Shown piece after piece: positions 48,256-61,769 of a DNA stretch of 64,000 nucleotides. Each line of letters begins with the position of its first letter. Positions within the stretch are counted from its first letter, which is position 1. Origin of the DNA: Anaeramoeba flamelloides (Eukaryota > Metamonada > Anaeramoebidae); assembly GCA_027625915.1 (NCBI GenBank), contig JANTQA010000023.1, positions 8,804,001 to 8,868,000 on the forward strand. Reading direction: 5' to 3'. A model generated the notes under the pieces. That model worked only from the letters and a program-made list of their open reading frames with translations, was not told the DNA's origin and did no database searches. Made by a program: the position numbers and the translations under genes.

Positions 48256-49608
48256 TTTGATTCGTAAAACATCCCACAAAGTCGCTTTATTTTAAATAAT
48301 AGTTTATTGATTTTTTCCAAAGGATCAAAATGTTTTTATATTTTCGATATTAACTTTTAAAACACTTATCTTTATATCAAATAAATTAAAAAACTGATTT
48401 AGGAAAGGATTAAAAAATTTTTTTATTTAAATAAACAATTTAAAAAAGTAAAAAATATTTCAATGGGTTGTAAAAACATTAACCTTAATACAAAAAAAAA
48501 AAAAACGGTACACGCAAAAAAAGCAAGACACTTATTTTTTAAAAATTTAAAAATTTAATTGGGAACCCGAGTAGAACCATTTTTTAAAAAAAGTGAGAGG
48601 ATAAAAAGTGATCTTTATTTTTGTGTAATATGAAAATTTTAAACATTCAGATTATTAAAAATAATCAAAATCTTCTTAATTTTTTAAAGAAAATTCGAAA
48701 CCAAGTGAAGATTACAACTTTTATGGAGGTACATATATAATTTAGATTTTCTTAATTTCAAACCCACCAAGATAGTCCAGGAAGATTGTTGCAAAACTCA
48801 AACTTTATTTTAAAACTAAATCTTAACCAAGTCTAAACAGTAAAATAATTACTAATTTGTATTTTTGTCATTTTATATGTGATTATACAATTGTTTTTTG
48901 TTTTATAATTTTTGAATCTTGTATTTATCCCTTTATATATTTGATCCTCCATCTTTAATTCCAATTTAATTTTTTAAAACAAGAAATTTTTTAGTAACTT
49001 TTTTATTTAAGAATGGCAAATTCCAAAATGGGATATTTTTAAAATTGTTTTAACTGAATAGAAATGAAGTTTTTCTCAATCATTAACAAAATAATTCAGA
49101 TTAATCATCAGGGTTTATCTCTGAAACTTGTGATGCACATAATATGAATTGTCCTCAAGTAGCAACTTTTACTCATTTTTATCACTATTGAAATTTTAAA
49201 AATAAAGAATTCAACTTTTAATACAGTTTATTTAAATGTTCGCAAAAGTAATTACAATTAAAAAAAAAAACCCTAATTTCTACGCATCTTAAAAAGCATT
49301 GTAACCCACTTATGTTATTATTAACTTCAAAAAATTATTGAGATTTTGATTATTTTTAATAATCTGAATAGTTAAAAATTTAATATTTCACAAAAAAAAG
49401 ATCACTTTTTTTTCCTCTCGACCCCCTTTTTTTAAATCACTCTACTTATGCCCCCAATTAAATTTTTAAATTTTTACAAAATTACTGCCTCGCTTTTTTG
49501 ATTCTTTAGTTTTTTTTTTTTTTTTATTATTAGTAAAAATCCCCTTGTGAAATTTATGATCAAATAAATAATTTTCTATTACAAAAATGTACTTGGATTT
49601 CTAATAGA

Positions 49609-49643
<35 letters not shown>

Positions 49644-50096
49644 TAGAGCTATTACCTTCACATGTTAAATAACCAAAAAAAAGAAAAGGAATTTTCGTTC
49701 TTATTAACAATTGAGCAAAAAAAAAACTCAAACCTCTAGTTTTTTTCTTCTTCTCTCTCTCTCTTTATCTACCCCACCCCTCTTCTACCCCAAATCCTTA
49801 AAAAAAGAAGTACCATTATAACTTTATAAAAAAGGAATTTGGATCTAATACAAAGTCTAAAAAATCAAAAAATATTTTTATTATTGAATCAAAATAATAA
49901 TAAATCCACTCAAAATTAATAAACTTTCTACAACTTTATAAAAACTAAAATAAAAATCATAAAATAACAATATTAGAATTAAAATTTATTCAAATTATTA
50001 TATAAACTATTGATTTTTTTAAAAAATTCAAAAACTTTTTATTTAATATATAAAATAAGATAAAGACCCCCCACCTCCGCATTAAACAAAATATTA
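48256..50096. other. gene-free 3' flank of the minus-strand kinase gene
   Basis: No gene. A (TA)n tract lies at about 49612-49640, and an unusually C-rich patch (CTACCCCACCCCTCTTCTAC) at about 49771. No further feature is supported. Confidence 0.4.
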
Positions 50097-53000
50097 TTAA
50101 TAATTCACAAATTTTATTATATTTTTGGCATGTTTATCAAAATTTTTTAGATTTTTAGATTTGGTTTTTAAAGAAATTAAAATATTCCATTTTCTTTTAT
50201 TCCACTGATCAAACTCTCTTAACTGATTTATAATTTTACTTCTCATTTCATACTCTTCCTCTAATTTATATTTTTTACACGAAGAAATCTTATTATCATG
50301 AATAATTTTTCTAATGAGATGAGAAATTATTTCATTACAACTTAAAATTTGAATTTTTATTTTCAATTTCCTATCTTGAAATTTCCCAATGATCTCTGAT
50401 GGATTTTCATATTCCCAATCAAACTTATTAATAGTCAAAGCAGATTGCAACTGTGCAACAACTTCAAAGACATTTTCATTACTACTCAAGCCAATCATAT
50501 TATTTGTAAATTTATATATAGGTATATTATTGTCACATTCAAGGGATTTTGAAAGTTTAATTTTGATATTTTTCAACAAGGCCTTTAATTTTGTATTAAT
50601 TTTTTTTTGAATCTTTTTATTCAACAACGATAATTCAGGATGAAAATTCACAGATTTTTGAGTTTTGAGTTGGAGATTTGTCAGGATTTTTTGAATTTGG
50701 TTTTTGATATTACCTAATCTATATAATCTATTTTGAAAAAAAATGATTAATACATTTAGTGTATTACGATTCAACAGATTTTCAAATATATTATTTTTCA
50801 AAATATTCTCAACCAAAATATCAATTTTTGAATTGAAATCAATGCTTTGTAAATTCAAATTTCCAAATAAAATTTCCAGATCTTTGCTTAATATTTTAAT
50901 ATTATTTGCATTATTTAATTTTTTAACTCTAATAGTATTAATTGATAAAGTTTGATTGCCAATATTCTTTTTCTCATAAGGACAAAGATTTTGTGATTTT
51001 TTTAAATTGTCGTTATTCAAAATATTTTGCGTTTTTTTATCCTTCTTTTTTGATGGGATGTTGAGATTGTTTGTAAAGCTTTTGAATGCCGAGATTAAAG
51101 ATTTTTTGTCATCCAGCCCCCCACCAACACATTTATATTTGCCTTGATTAAAAGAAGATAATCTCTGTGGTTTTTGATTTTCGTTTATATCATCCATCAA
51201 ATTCTTTGGTTTTTTCTTTTTTGTTTTATGGTCCAAACTTAAATTAAAAAGATCTAGCTTGAGTATGATTTCAAATAGCAAATGATAAGGCAACTTCTTT
51301 TCTTTTTGAGTCTTATCAATTAAACCATTTAACTCGGAAATAATCTGTTTTTCTTCAAGGTGTAAATTTGCTTTCAACTCGGATTCCTTCGAATAATACT
51401 CCAAAGATTTTTTATATGATCTTTCTTTTCCTATTCGATGAAAAGAAAATGAACTTGATCTTTTCACCTTATTTCGTTTTTTTTTTTTCTTATTCTTTTC
51501 CTTCTTTATATCTGTCTTCCTCTTCATCTTCATCTTATCTTTACACTTCTTGGTCTTCTTCTTCTTTGATTTCTGCTTCCCTTGCTCGATCTTCTTCTTC
51601 ATCTTTTTCTTTCTTCTTTTCCCTTTCCATCTTTTTTTATTCCTATAATCCTTACCATTTTCCTTTAAATTGGTAATTTCTAAATCCTTTTTTGTTTGAT
51701 TTAAGATTTGGTAGAGTATTTTTGTTTTATTTTCTCCTTCTTTTTTCAATTCTTTTATCAAAGCCTTACTTTTTTTTTTTTGGATAATCTCAAGTTGATT
51801 TAAACAGAATTGATTTATATTACCTTCGAGATATGCTTTATTTATATTTACCAATAGTTTGTTCTTGGGAGTTGGCAATTCACATCCCTTTGGTATGTTG
51901 TGTAAAAACCAAGGGTGCTCTTTTATTTCAGATATAGTTATTCTTTTTTTGGGGTCAACGGTTAACATTTTGAGTACCAAATCTTTTGCCAATTCAGAGA
52001 GAGTAAATCTTTGGAAATTGATTCTACAGTTGATAATAGATTGAATTAATTTGGAATATGTTGGCTGATCAAATGGTAAAGACCCCGTTAACAGTGCAAA
52101 TAAAATCACACCACAAGACCAAACATCGGTTGCCGCCCCGTTATATTTTTCTCCCTAATTAATAATTTTATTTGTTAGATTTGATTATTAATTATTTAAT
52201 CGGAAATGTTAAATCATGTTATTTTATTTGCAAAAAGGAAAAAAAAAATATATATCTTATAAAGAATATGTTAATTTATACCTGCAAAATCTCAGGAGCA
52301 ACGTAATGTGGTGAACCACATGCTGTTTCAAGAAAGGCCTTCTTTTCATTAATTTGTGCCATCCCAAAATCTGCAATTTTTAAATTTAAATTGTCATCAA
52401 GTAATAAATTTTCTGGTTTCAGATCACGATGTACAATACAAAAAGAATGTATATATTCCAAGCCAAAAATAAGCTGTTGAAATAAAAAATTAGATCGCTG
52501 TTTCGCTTCAATTTCATTTTCTACTATATAAGTAAATAATTCTTTTGGTTATAAGGGCAGAAAGCAATAAAAAAAAGAAAATCCCCATTAATTAATATTT
52601 TAGATGCTAAGTGCTGTATAAATTTAAATATTAATCACAATCCTCATAAATAAAACAAAAACCCTTTTTATTTGAGAAAAGTAAATTAAAATTAATTTCA
52701 AGAAATCTGAAAAAAAATTTTTTAATAGAATCTTGAAAATAGTATAATAACTCTTTTTTACCGTTTCTAAACTTAATTAAAAAAATTTGATAACATTTTT
52801 TTGAAAAGATTTTGAGAATTCCTTTATTAATTTTTAATTTTTTTATAATTTTCATGTCCAGGTCTACCTTTTTCGAACTATCACTTATTAACAAGAGAAG
52901 GAAATTTGAACATAAGAATTTATTTTTTCACTAGAAAAGATCCTGAGATCAAAAATACCAAAAAAGCTAAACAAAAAAAAAAAAAATGATCTAACATAAA

Positions 53001-54425
53001 GTTTATAAAAAACTGTCTTAAGATTATATAAGTCTTATTTCAAAATAAAATCTATGCTACTTTTTCTTTTTGTAAAGAATATCATTTAATTAACTATTTA
53101 ATAATATATTATATTTAAATAAGTTTGAAAGTAAATTTATTGATGTTTTGATAATTATATAAATTATATTTGGGATTTGTTAAAAATTTTCCCTAATTTT
53201 ATGAAATATTTATCAAAATTCATGATTTTTTACTATGATAATAATTTTCTCAAAAAATAAAAATTATTCTAAGAGATAACTCTTCTAATTTGGTACTTTA
53301 TTTTTAGAGATCCTCTTTTTAATAAAAGAACTTTCAGAAAATCATATTATACTTATTTAATATTCATTAATGTGTTTCTTTGGTTTTTTAATGGATAAAC
53401 ACATTTTCGTAAATAAACACATCTTTTGATTTGAAAAGTACGTTATCCAAGTTTGTATAGGCTATTTTAGCAATAGTAAAATAAATCACTTTTATCCTTT
53501 TTTGATGTATTTCAAAAAGCTTCTCATTTTAATAGAAAATATAGAGAATTAAAGATTTTTCGGAATAGAATATTTTAATATTTGGTAATTTTGTTATTAT
53601 CAACAAAACACTTGTAAATAATAGTTTTCTATCCTGAACGGTTCGATTTTAAAGCACATATATAGTTTTGAGAATATTTTTTTTTTTTTTTTCATTAAAA
53701 CATGAACTCTTTATTGATAAATATGATGATATCTATATTTATTATTATTTTTTGGATTTACAATTTACTTTTTCTTGTTCCATGTTTAAAGAAACTCAAT
53801 TATTTTTCTGTTTCTATGAAGAAACGAAAATCAATGAAAAATGTTAAAATTTTTCGTTTCAAAAAGAATTTTATTGAAAACCTAAAAGAATCAATAAAGA
53901 AAATATTCTTGGTACCTTTTGAAAGTTTTTCAAGGACTAAATATAGCGACGATTCAGTTTCTATCACTTTGTATATTTTAAGTACATTTGGATGTGAAAA
54001 TATCCTTTGTAAAGCTATTTCTTTGCGAAATTTTGTGGATAACTTGGATTTGTCAGAAATTTTTGTTTTTTTCACAATCTTGATCGCAACTTCTTGTCCA
54101 GTTTCATAATGTATACCATGTTTTACTATATATCGATTTATAAATGAAGAAATTTTTGCCAAAAGAAAAGAATAGGAAAAAAATATATGATAAGAGTGGT
54201 TTTGTAATGATTCAAAAAATTCTGAAGGTGATTAAAAAAAAAAAAATTGAATAATGTTACCTTTTGAAAAGCTTCCTACTCCCAAAGTTTTTCCTATTTT
54301 AGAAATTGTATTTAAGAAAGTTACAAATTTTGATAAATAGATCGAAAAATTAATTTCCTTGAATTATTTTTCTTGTATTAAAAAGATATTAAAATACCTA
54401 ATATATAAGGTCCAACTTTTTTCAT
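50097..54425 (-). CDS. BRSK/SAD/Gin4-like protein kinase (AMPK-related) with KA1-like tail
   Basis: CAMK-like Ser/Thr kinase. Minus-strand exons 54425-54398, 54293-54261, 54125-53916, 52523-52282 and 52154-50097 join in frame to 856 residues. Motifs: [20 protein letters not shown] (BRSK-like start and Gly loop), VAIKIVKK (Lys36), [16 protein letters not shown], the activation loop [15 protein letters not shown] with a phosphorylatable Thr, and [20 protein letters not shown]. The join between exons 3 and 4 lacks the usual GGELFDY segment (about eight residues), so a micro-exon probably lies in the 1.4 kb intron. After the kinase comes a Lys-rich low-complexity stretch, and the last 150 residues ([38 protein letters not shown]) resemble a KA1 membrane-binding domain. 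Likely role: polarity, cell-cycle or energy signalling. The subfamily is inferred from motifs. Confidence 0.88.
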
Positions 54426-56193
54426 ACTAATTATTTTATCAATTGAAGCTGATTTTTATTGTCAATTGAAAATTGATCTTCAATTTAAAAGAAATATAAG
54501 TCAACTTACTAAAAATAGTAAAAATAAAAAATGAATAAAAATATTAAACAATTGATGACACCAATCAAGTACCACTTATTACACATGTTTTTGGTGAATG
54601 ATCAATTGTCAAAGTTAAATTATTATAAGAAAATGAAATTTCCTTATTCGCAGATCAAATTGATAGCATCATTTTTGAGAGATTTTGAATTTGGTTTGCT
54701 TTAAATAAAGCTTGTTGAAAGATTTTGTTCGGGTAAACTGACAAAAAATTTAAATTTTGTCAAGATTAATTCTTAAATTTTGAAATTTTTTCACAATTTT
54801 TGCTTTGAAATACAGAAGTGGAATTAAAATTTCGTTGAACTAATTTGAACCCGATGAGATTGTTGTCAAACCTTTTCAATAATAAAGAAGATTGACATAT
54901 TTTATGATCAGTTTGAATTATTAATTAATTCGAGTTTGGATAAATTTTCCAACATGATTCGAAAAATCTATTTCCTGAAAACAAAGGACCAAACTCATTA
55001 TTTAATGAATAAGACTATGTCCTTTCATAATTTATTTGATTATACATTAAAATAAAGATAATTCTGAAAAGAATTGGCAAGAAGAGAACAGTAACCTCAG
55101 TTACAATCAGGAAAATCGAAAAAGGATTTTTCTGATCAAAAAGAAAACTTAATTTTTAAATTTCTCAATTCAAAAAACTGTCATTTATTAAAAATAGAAA
55201 ATTATTTTGATCTTTGTCTTTTGCAATGAAAAATCAATTCTTATCATTTTTATTTCAAAATTCTGAAATACTTTTTCTCTTCATTTAAAAATTATTTTTC
55301 TTTTAATTCAAAGTTCAGAAAAAAAAAGAATTCATTCAAGATCGTAGAATTTAGATTTTGGATGATTTCTTTTAGATTTATTGGCAAAAATAAATTATTA
55401 AATCTTTTTTGCTTTATAAAATTTCAGTACTTAAAAAACTTGGAAAACGAAATACCAGTTATTTGAGAAAATTTTCTTAATACCAACCTTTGAAACTTTT
55501 TATTTTTGATTTTTTACTTTTGAAGGAGTACTTCTAAAATTTGTCAAATTGTCTCAAGGTAATTTGTTTTCTATCTCATTAAAAAAGGTGAAAGGAATGA
55601 TCTTCAAAATATTCTCCAATTTGGATGAAAAAATCATTTTGAGTATAATTTTTTTAATCAGATACTAATAACTTTAAATCTAGAGATAGACAAACTTGAT
55701 CATCTTGTTAGGGAACGTAAAAATGAAATTGAAAAATAATCACGTTTTTCTAACATTGAAAAACAGAAAGATCATTTCAAACATTCTCAATAAACAACTC
55801 TCACTTTAATCAAAAATTTATAGACCACCTTGTACTTAAGTTTTGACCATTATATGGCTTGGGTTGTCCAATTGTCTTCAATAAATCATATTAATAAATC
55901 CTTCCAAAGGAATTACTTTTTAATAAGGAATTATTTTTTTTTTCTTTTTGTTTTTTCAAAAATTGAAGTTCATGTGTTTTTGGGGATTATTTGTATTTGA
56001 ACAGAATTTAGATTATTAAAATACTTGGAAATTTATTTTATTTTTGTATGGTATTTTTTTCTAAGGGATCGTCTGAATGAAAAAAGGTTTTGTTTGAGTT
56101 TGTGCAATTGAAATTTATTTCATAGAATTCAGAAAGAAAAATAATTATTTTAATTTGATTAAAAATTATTCAATATTATTATTTTTTCATTTA
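54426..56193. other. upstream region of the kinase gene, gene-free
   Basis: No supported feature was found on either strand. Confidence 0.35.
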
Positions 56194-56390
56194 CAGTCGA
56201 TTCCACTTTTAAGACACAGACTTTGAACGAAATTTAAGGAACTGAAAAAATCGTAAATTGAGACACAATTCAAATTCTATTAAAATAATTTGTGAAAAAA
56301 CAATTCCTTATTTTGTGCTTTAAATTTGAGATTTTTATTGGTGCCTTAAATTTCCTTGAAAGTTTGTGCCCTTAAAAGTTGAACTCATTT
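56194..56390. mobile_element. TA-flanked MITE T1, copy c
   Basis: Third member of the family at 37517 and 38430. It starts after TA with CAGTCGATTCCACTTTTAAG and ends GTGCCCTTAAAAGTTGAACT; the right terminus is decayed. Internal complement pairs around TTTGTGAAAAAACAATT form the fold. Confidence 0.72.
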
Positions 56391-56684
56391 AGCTTTTTTT
56401 ATAATTTTTTTTTCTACAGTGTTAAAATTATAAATGAAAACAAAAAATTGGCAAGCACAAGCAGATGAATTAATGAAAAAATTGGAATCAAATATGAAAT
56501 AGAGATTAGGTTTAGTTATTTTCGTTTAATTATAGAGTGAAAAGGGTAAAAATCCTTTCATTTATTTGAGATCAATATTTTTTTTAGTACATTTTTTGGT
56601 TTTTTGTACATTTTCCATTTTTATTAGATTATTGTAAACTCTATAAGGTAAAAAATACATCATTTCTAAAAAAAAAAATAATAT

Positions 56685-58425
56685 CTTAGATTGGGTTTGG
56701 TTACCTATTATTTTGATTCTTTCTGATCGATCCTTGACTTTGTGCTAATTTGAAAAGTAGTATAAAATGGCTATTTTTGACAATTTATTATTTTTCAAAA
56801 TCCAAATTGACAAGTATATGATTAATGAAGATTATAAAAAAATATTATTTTTGGTTTTTCATTCGCAATTGTTAATTAGGTTTGGTTTTATAGTAGCTTT
56901 ACCAAGATATTAGCAAACTAAAAAAAACTTACAGTAAATTTAATAGCAAATTTAAAAAAAAATTACCATATCTTGAAATTGAAAAATAAAGTAAAAATCT
57001 GATTACTAAAAATCAAACTTACTTTTAATACTATCTTTAGAAATGATTTATTGTTTTTAAAACTGTGATCCATTTGTTCCAATTTTCAAAAAGTTCAAAA
57101 TTCAACATATTTCTAAATAATTTAAAAAAAAATATTTTTCTTTGAAAGAATAAAGATATCATATTATCTGAAAAGAAAGTAAACAAGAATAGCCTTTAAA
57201 ATAAAACCACTTGGTTTCAGAATAAAACCAGTAAAAAAATCTACTTAATATCAAAAAAAAAAAGTATAATAAATATTTTGAACTTTTGAAAAAATATTTT
57301 TTTAATCTATAAAATAAGTCCAAATCAATTTTTTCTTTTTATTGAATAAAAAAATACAAGAAAAAAAACCAAATAATTAAATTAAAAAATCTCCCAAAAT
57401 ACTTTTTTATAACTTTGAAAAATTCACCTTCTATAATCTAAAGAAATACTTTTTAATTGGTTTATTTAACATCAATAATCAATAAACCAAACGCATTTTT
57501 TCCAGGGGATAATTAACAATACAAAGATTTTATGTATAAATAGAATTTACAATAATTTCTCAATTTTTTCAAGATTTTGCAAGAAAAAAATAATTTAAAT
57601 AAAGAAATCTAATAATTAAAAAAAAAAAATAGATATTATTATCAAATCCTCTATTTGAATACTAAGAGATCCTTGTTTATATCATGTCAATTTGAAAAAG
57701 AATATTGTCTAATCTTTTGAATTACAAAAAATGTGATAAATATTTGTGAATAAAATAGATGATCATTTTTTTTTTAGATCTTTAAGGATTCATTATTTGA
57801 TTTATTTTTCTTGTATTTTTAAAAAAAATTAAAATTTCAAAGTTATTTGTGCCAACAGACTCTCAGGAATTACAAAAAGTGATATTTCTTCAAAGGTAAA
57901 TTTTCTGTTTTACAAATTTTTCTTTTTCTAATTTTGATCTAAAAAGCCAAACAAAAACAGGATCTGATCTTTTTACTATAATTTCATTGTGATAAATGAA
58001 CTCTTTTAAAAATGGGATAACTCATATCCCTAAAGTTGATAAATGAAATTGTATATCGTGTTTTAAAGTATTCTTGTGAAAATAAATACTCTCTGAACTT
58101 TGGGGAATAAAATAAATAAGAGATACTAGCTCATTAAAAATGAGGTATTTTTTTTTTTTTTGTTAATTGAGTAAAAGGGCTATTTTTATTCCAATTGAAC
58201 TTCAGAAAAATTGATATTTAATATTAATTAGTCACAAATCTATTATTATTAGAGTCTTAAATTTGGATTTTGGAAATTGAAAAAATTGCCCCTTTAAACG
58301 ACTATTAAACCCCATAACAAGTGCAAGATTGCACAGCTAAGAACCAAAATAACAAATCCCCAAACTTTAAAAGAGATATTTTTTTTTAAATTTCAGGGAT
58401 TATAAACCTTAATAGTATTATCAAT
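56685..58425. mobile_element. foldback element related to F1, carrying repeat R3
   Basis: The left arm shares GGCTATTTTTGACAATTTAT and CAAATCCAAATTGA-like words with the F1 element at 22797. The right arm (58255-58425) holds TTCAGGGATTATAAACCTTA, as does the F1 right end. The arms are only weakly complementary here. The interior contains the 1.2 kb repeat R3, so R3 probably inserted into this element. Confidence 0.5.
56915..58130 (+). repeat. interspersed repeat R3, copy a
   Basis: 1.2 kb stretch with a colinear second copy at 60505-61745. Shared words include ATCTTGAAATTGAAAAATAA at the start and CCAACAGACTCTCAG near 57855. Identity by eye is uneven, with many small gaps. No coding frame is shared. 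Nature unknown. Confidence 0.6.
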
Positions 58426-60504
58426 AATTAATAAATATTAGATAAAATTATTTTCAATTTGGTGATGGTTTAAGTACTATATATCCACAGCTTCATTATC
58501 TTACTTTCGAAAGATATTGTTATTATTTTATAGTCCTGCTCCAAAATAAAAATTCATAATCACTATAGAATTAAATAGTATAAATTGAAAATACTATTTC
58601 GATGTGCTTTAAATACATTTTGTAATCTTATTACCTAACACACACTTCACATTTCTTTCCTTAATGATGAAAGCGATTTGTTGAAAATTTTATCCGGTAT
58701 TTACTTTGTTGGCCTTCTATAAATTTATTCAATTTTGGAAAAATTCATTTCAAGGAAAAAAAAACGATAAAAAAATCATATAAATATATTTAAAATTATT
58801 GAGTTTTTCTGAAAAAGAGCTTAAAAAAAAATTTAAAAAAGGACCATATTTGAGTTTCCACAACTTTTTTAAATTTTCAATTAATTATTTCATACAACAT
58901 TAAATTTTTCATAATTAGTCTATCAATAAAAAAAAAATAAAATGTAAATTGTTTTTTTGAAGCAAAATAATTTTTTACTTGGTTATTTTTTAATCCTTTA
59001 AAGTTTCAAAATATTTTTGATGTATTTTTTTTTAGTGAAAAAATTATATTACTTTTCTTAAAAATATAGTTGTTCAATTAATTTTATAGTTTTTGTAAAT
59101 TTTATTAATTTTTGTGATATTTTTATTTATAATGATTGTATGTTTTTTTTTCCAAAAATATATAGTTTTAGAACTATTTTCATTCTCATCCCATTTTATT
59201 GATATTATTAACACCCCCCTCATATTTATCATCAAATATTCTTATTGTTTTTTCCAAAATAAAATATATTTGGTTTTCTTTTTTACAATTAAAAGAAAAT
59301 GTGTTAAAAAGTAAAAATATTTCATAAATAATTTGAAAATAATCTATAACGCCATTTTTCAAATTGATTAAGAAAAATTTTACCATTTTAAATAAAAAAT
59401 AATAAAAAATGTATATTATGAAGTATTACTTATTTTTTTCACATTCTGGTAGGTTAATAAATGGATTTTTTTTAACTCTCAAATTTTTTTGTCATTTTAC
59501 TTTTAATATTTATTATTCGGCACTTATCTGTTTCTTAATATATGGAGTGATTATAATTTATTCTTTCCTTAAAATGATAAAAAACTTTAAGAAATACTTT
59601 TGAAAATCACAAATAGAATTTTAATTTTGCAAAATCAGAGTATATTAGAATATTTTTTTTTCCTGTTTATCTGTTTACTTTTTTGTATTATATATATAGT
59701 TGTGTTTTTGCAATTATAATATTTATAATTATCGAAAAAATCCCAAAAATCACATTTTTATTACCCTTTTCAAGATAATTTCTAATATTATGTTATTATT
59801 ATAAAAATATTTTATTCTGATTATAAAATAAAATAATAACTAAAAATTGATTTTATAAAGTAGAAATTTTCATAATTAAAATAAAAATGAGGAAAATCAT
59901 GTGAATAAACAATTTTTGTAAAATACTTTTAGGTGAAATTGTATTATTTCTGAACAATTTTTTTTTTAATCTTATGAATTTTATATTATTAATTTGATAA
60001 AAAATTATTTATTTTCATAAACAACTTATGTAAAAACATATATCAAAAAACTACAATATAAAAAATTCATATTTGGAGTTATCATTATTCACTTGATATG
60101 TTTTATTTAAATTTCTTTTATGATCGGTTTATATTTATTTTGAATATCAGAAAAACAGTTTTTTTCAAATAAATTATTCCCACAAATGTTCATTTACGCT
60201 GTAAAAAAAAAAAAAAAGAAAGAAATAATCACCTGTATAAATAATATAATAACCAAAATGATAATTTTTCTCTCTAAAAATTTCAGATTGAAGAACTCTA
60301 TTTATCTAATACCATCAATTATAAAAATATATACTAAAAAGTTAACAAATAACAAATTGATTTCAAAAAAAACAAAAGAAAATTATCGAAAAGTTAAAAA
60401 AAAATATTACAGTTAACATAATTTCCTATTTAAAAGTCATGAGTTTAACAACGGGGGATTTGCTTATACAATTTTCTCACAAAATAAACATTATTAAGGG
60501 AATA
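58426..60504. other. gene-free stretch
   Basis: Very A+T-rich. Short hydrophobic frames (59114-59314 and 59409-59603) encode Phe/Ile/Leu-rich peptides expected from T-rich sequence and are not called. Confidence 0.35.
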
Positions 60505-61745
60505 TCAATAAGAAAAAAACCTTCTAGTAAATTGAATAACAAATTCAAAAAAAAGTTACCGCATCTTGAAATTGAAAAATAATGTAAAAATTCGACTATC
60601 TCCATTACAAGAATTACTTTTAATTCTATTTTTTGAAAGTTTTTATTGTTTTTTAATAGTTTGATCCATTTTTCTCTATTTTTGAAATGTTCAAAATCCA
60701 ACACATTTTTTAATTATTTAGAAAAAAAATATTTTCTTTAAAAAAGAAATAAATAATAATTTCTGTTTCTAAAGCCTGAAAAAAGAATCTTTAAAAATCA
60801 TAATTCCTCAAATTTAAAATAATTCGGTCAAAAAATGTTCTACTTTATTCCAAAACAATTAGAATAATCATTTTAAACTTGAAAAAAAAAATTATTTCTT
60901 TATTAAACAGAGATTTTAAATCAAATATTTCTTTTTGATGAAATAAATATATGAGAAAAAAAATCAATACATGAAGTTAAAAATATCTTACAAAATACCT
61001 TTTTAATAACCTCAGAAATTCGACTTATAATCATAAGAAATACTTTTTAATCGTATTATTTTTATCAAGAATTAATAACCCAATTTTATTTTTTTCAGTG
61101 AGTTCTTAATAACCCAAAGATTACCAGTATCAATAGGTTATACAATTATTTTTCAATTTTTGTTAAGATTTTCAAACCAATAAACTAATTCAAATAAAAA
61201 TAAATAAATCTAATAAAAAAAAATAGATAAATATTATCAAATAACTAATTTTAATGTTAAGAGTTCCTTGTTTATACTCTGAATATTTAAAAAAGAATAT
61301 TTCCTAATCTTTTAAATTTCGAGAAATTTAATAAATATTTACGAATACAATAAAGGATAATCAATTTTTTTTAGATCAACAAGGGATTGAATATTTTGGT
61401 TTATTTTTCTTGTATTGTTTAAAAAATTAAAAGTTCAAAGTTATTTATACCAACAGACTCTCAGAAATTACTAAACGTGAGACTTCCTAAAAATACACTT
61501 GATTTTAGGGTTTTTCTTTTCTAAAATAAAATCCTAAAAATCCAAACAAATAAGACAAGATCTTTTTTTACTGAAAATTTCATTAGGAAAAATGAACTCT
61601 TTTAAAAATGAATATTCAATTCTCTAAAGTTTATCAAAACAAAAAGAGTTCTTTGTAAATCAAGTTTTAATTGTACTATTGTCACTAAATAATTACTCTA
61701 TTACCTTTGGCATTAAAAATAAATAAATAAGAAGAATTACTCACT
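60505..61745 (+). repeat. interspersed repeat R3, copy b
   Basis: Second copy of 56915-58130 in the same orientation, 3.6 kb downstream. It retains CATCTTGAAATTGAAAAATA, ACCAACAGACTCTCAG and AATGAACTCTTTTAAAAATG. It ends about 25 bp before the inverted-repeat element at 61770. Confidence 0.6.
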
Positions 61746-61769
61746 CAATCAAAGTCCTTAAAAATAAAC

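Noticed and set aside
51368-51676. Ser/Phe-rich forward frame
   Set aside because: It is the complement of the Lys-rich segment of the kinase; Ser/Phe runs are what reversed Lys/Glu codons give.
53702-54109. 135-codon forward frame
   Set aside because: It is antisense to kinase exon 3 (VAIKIVKK...YLVLE), which is plainly the real coding strand.
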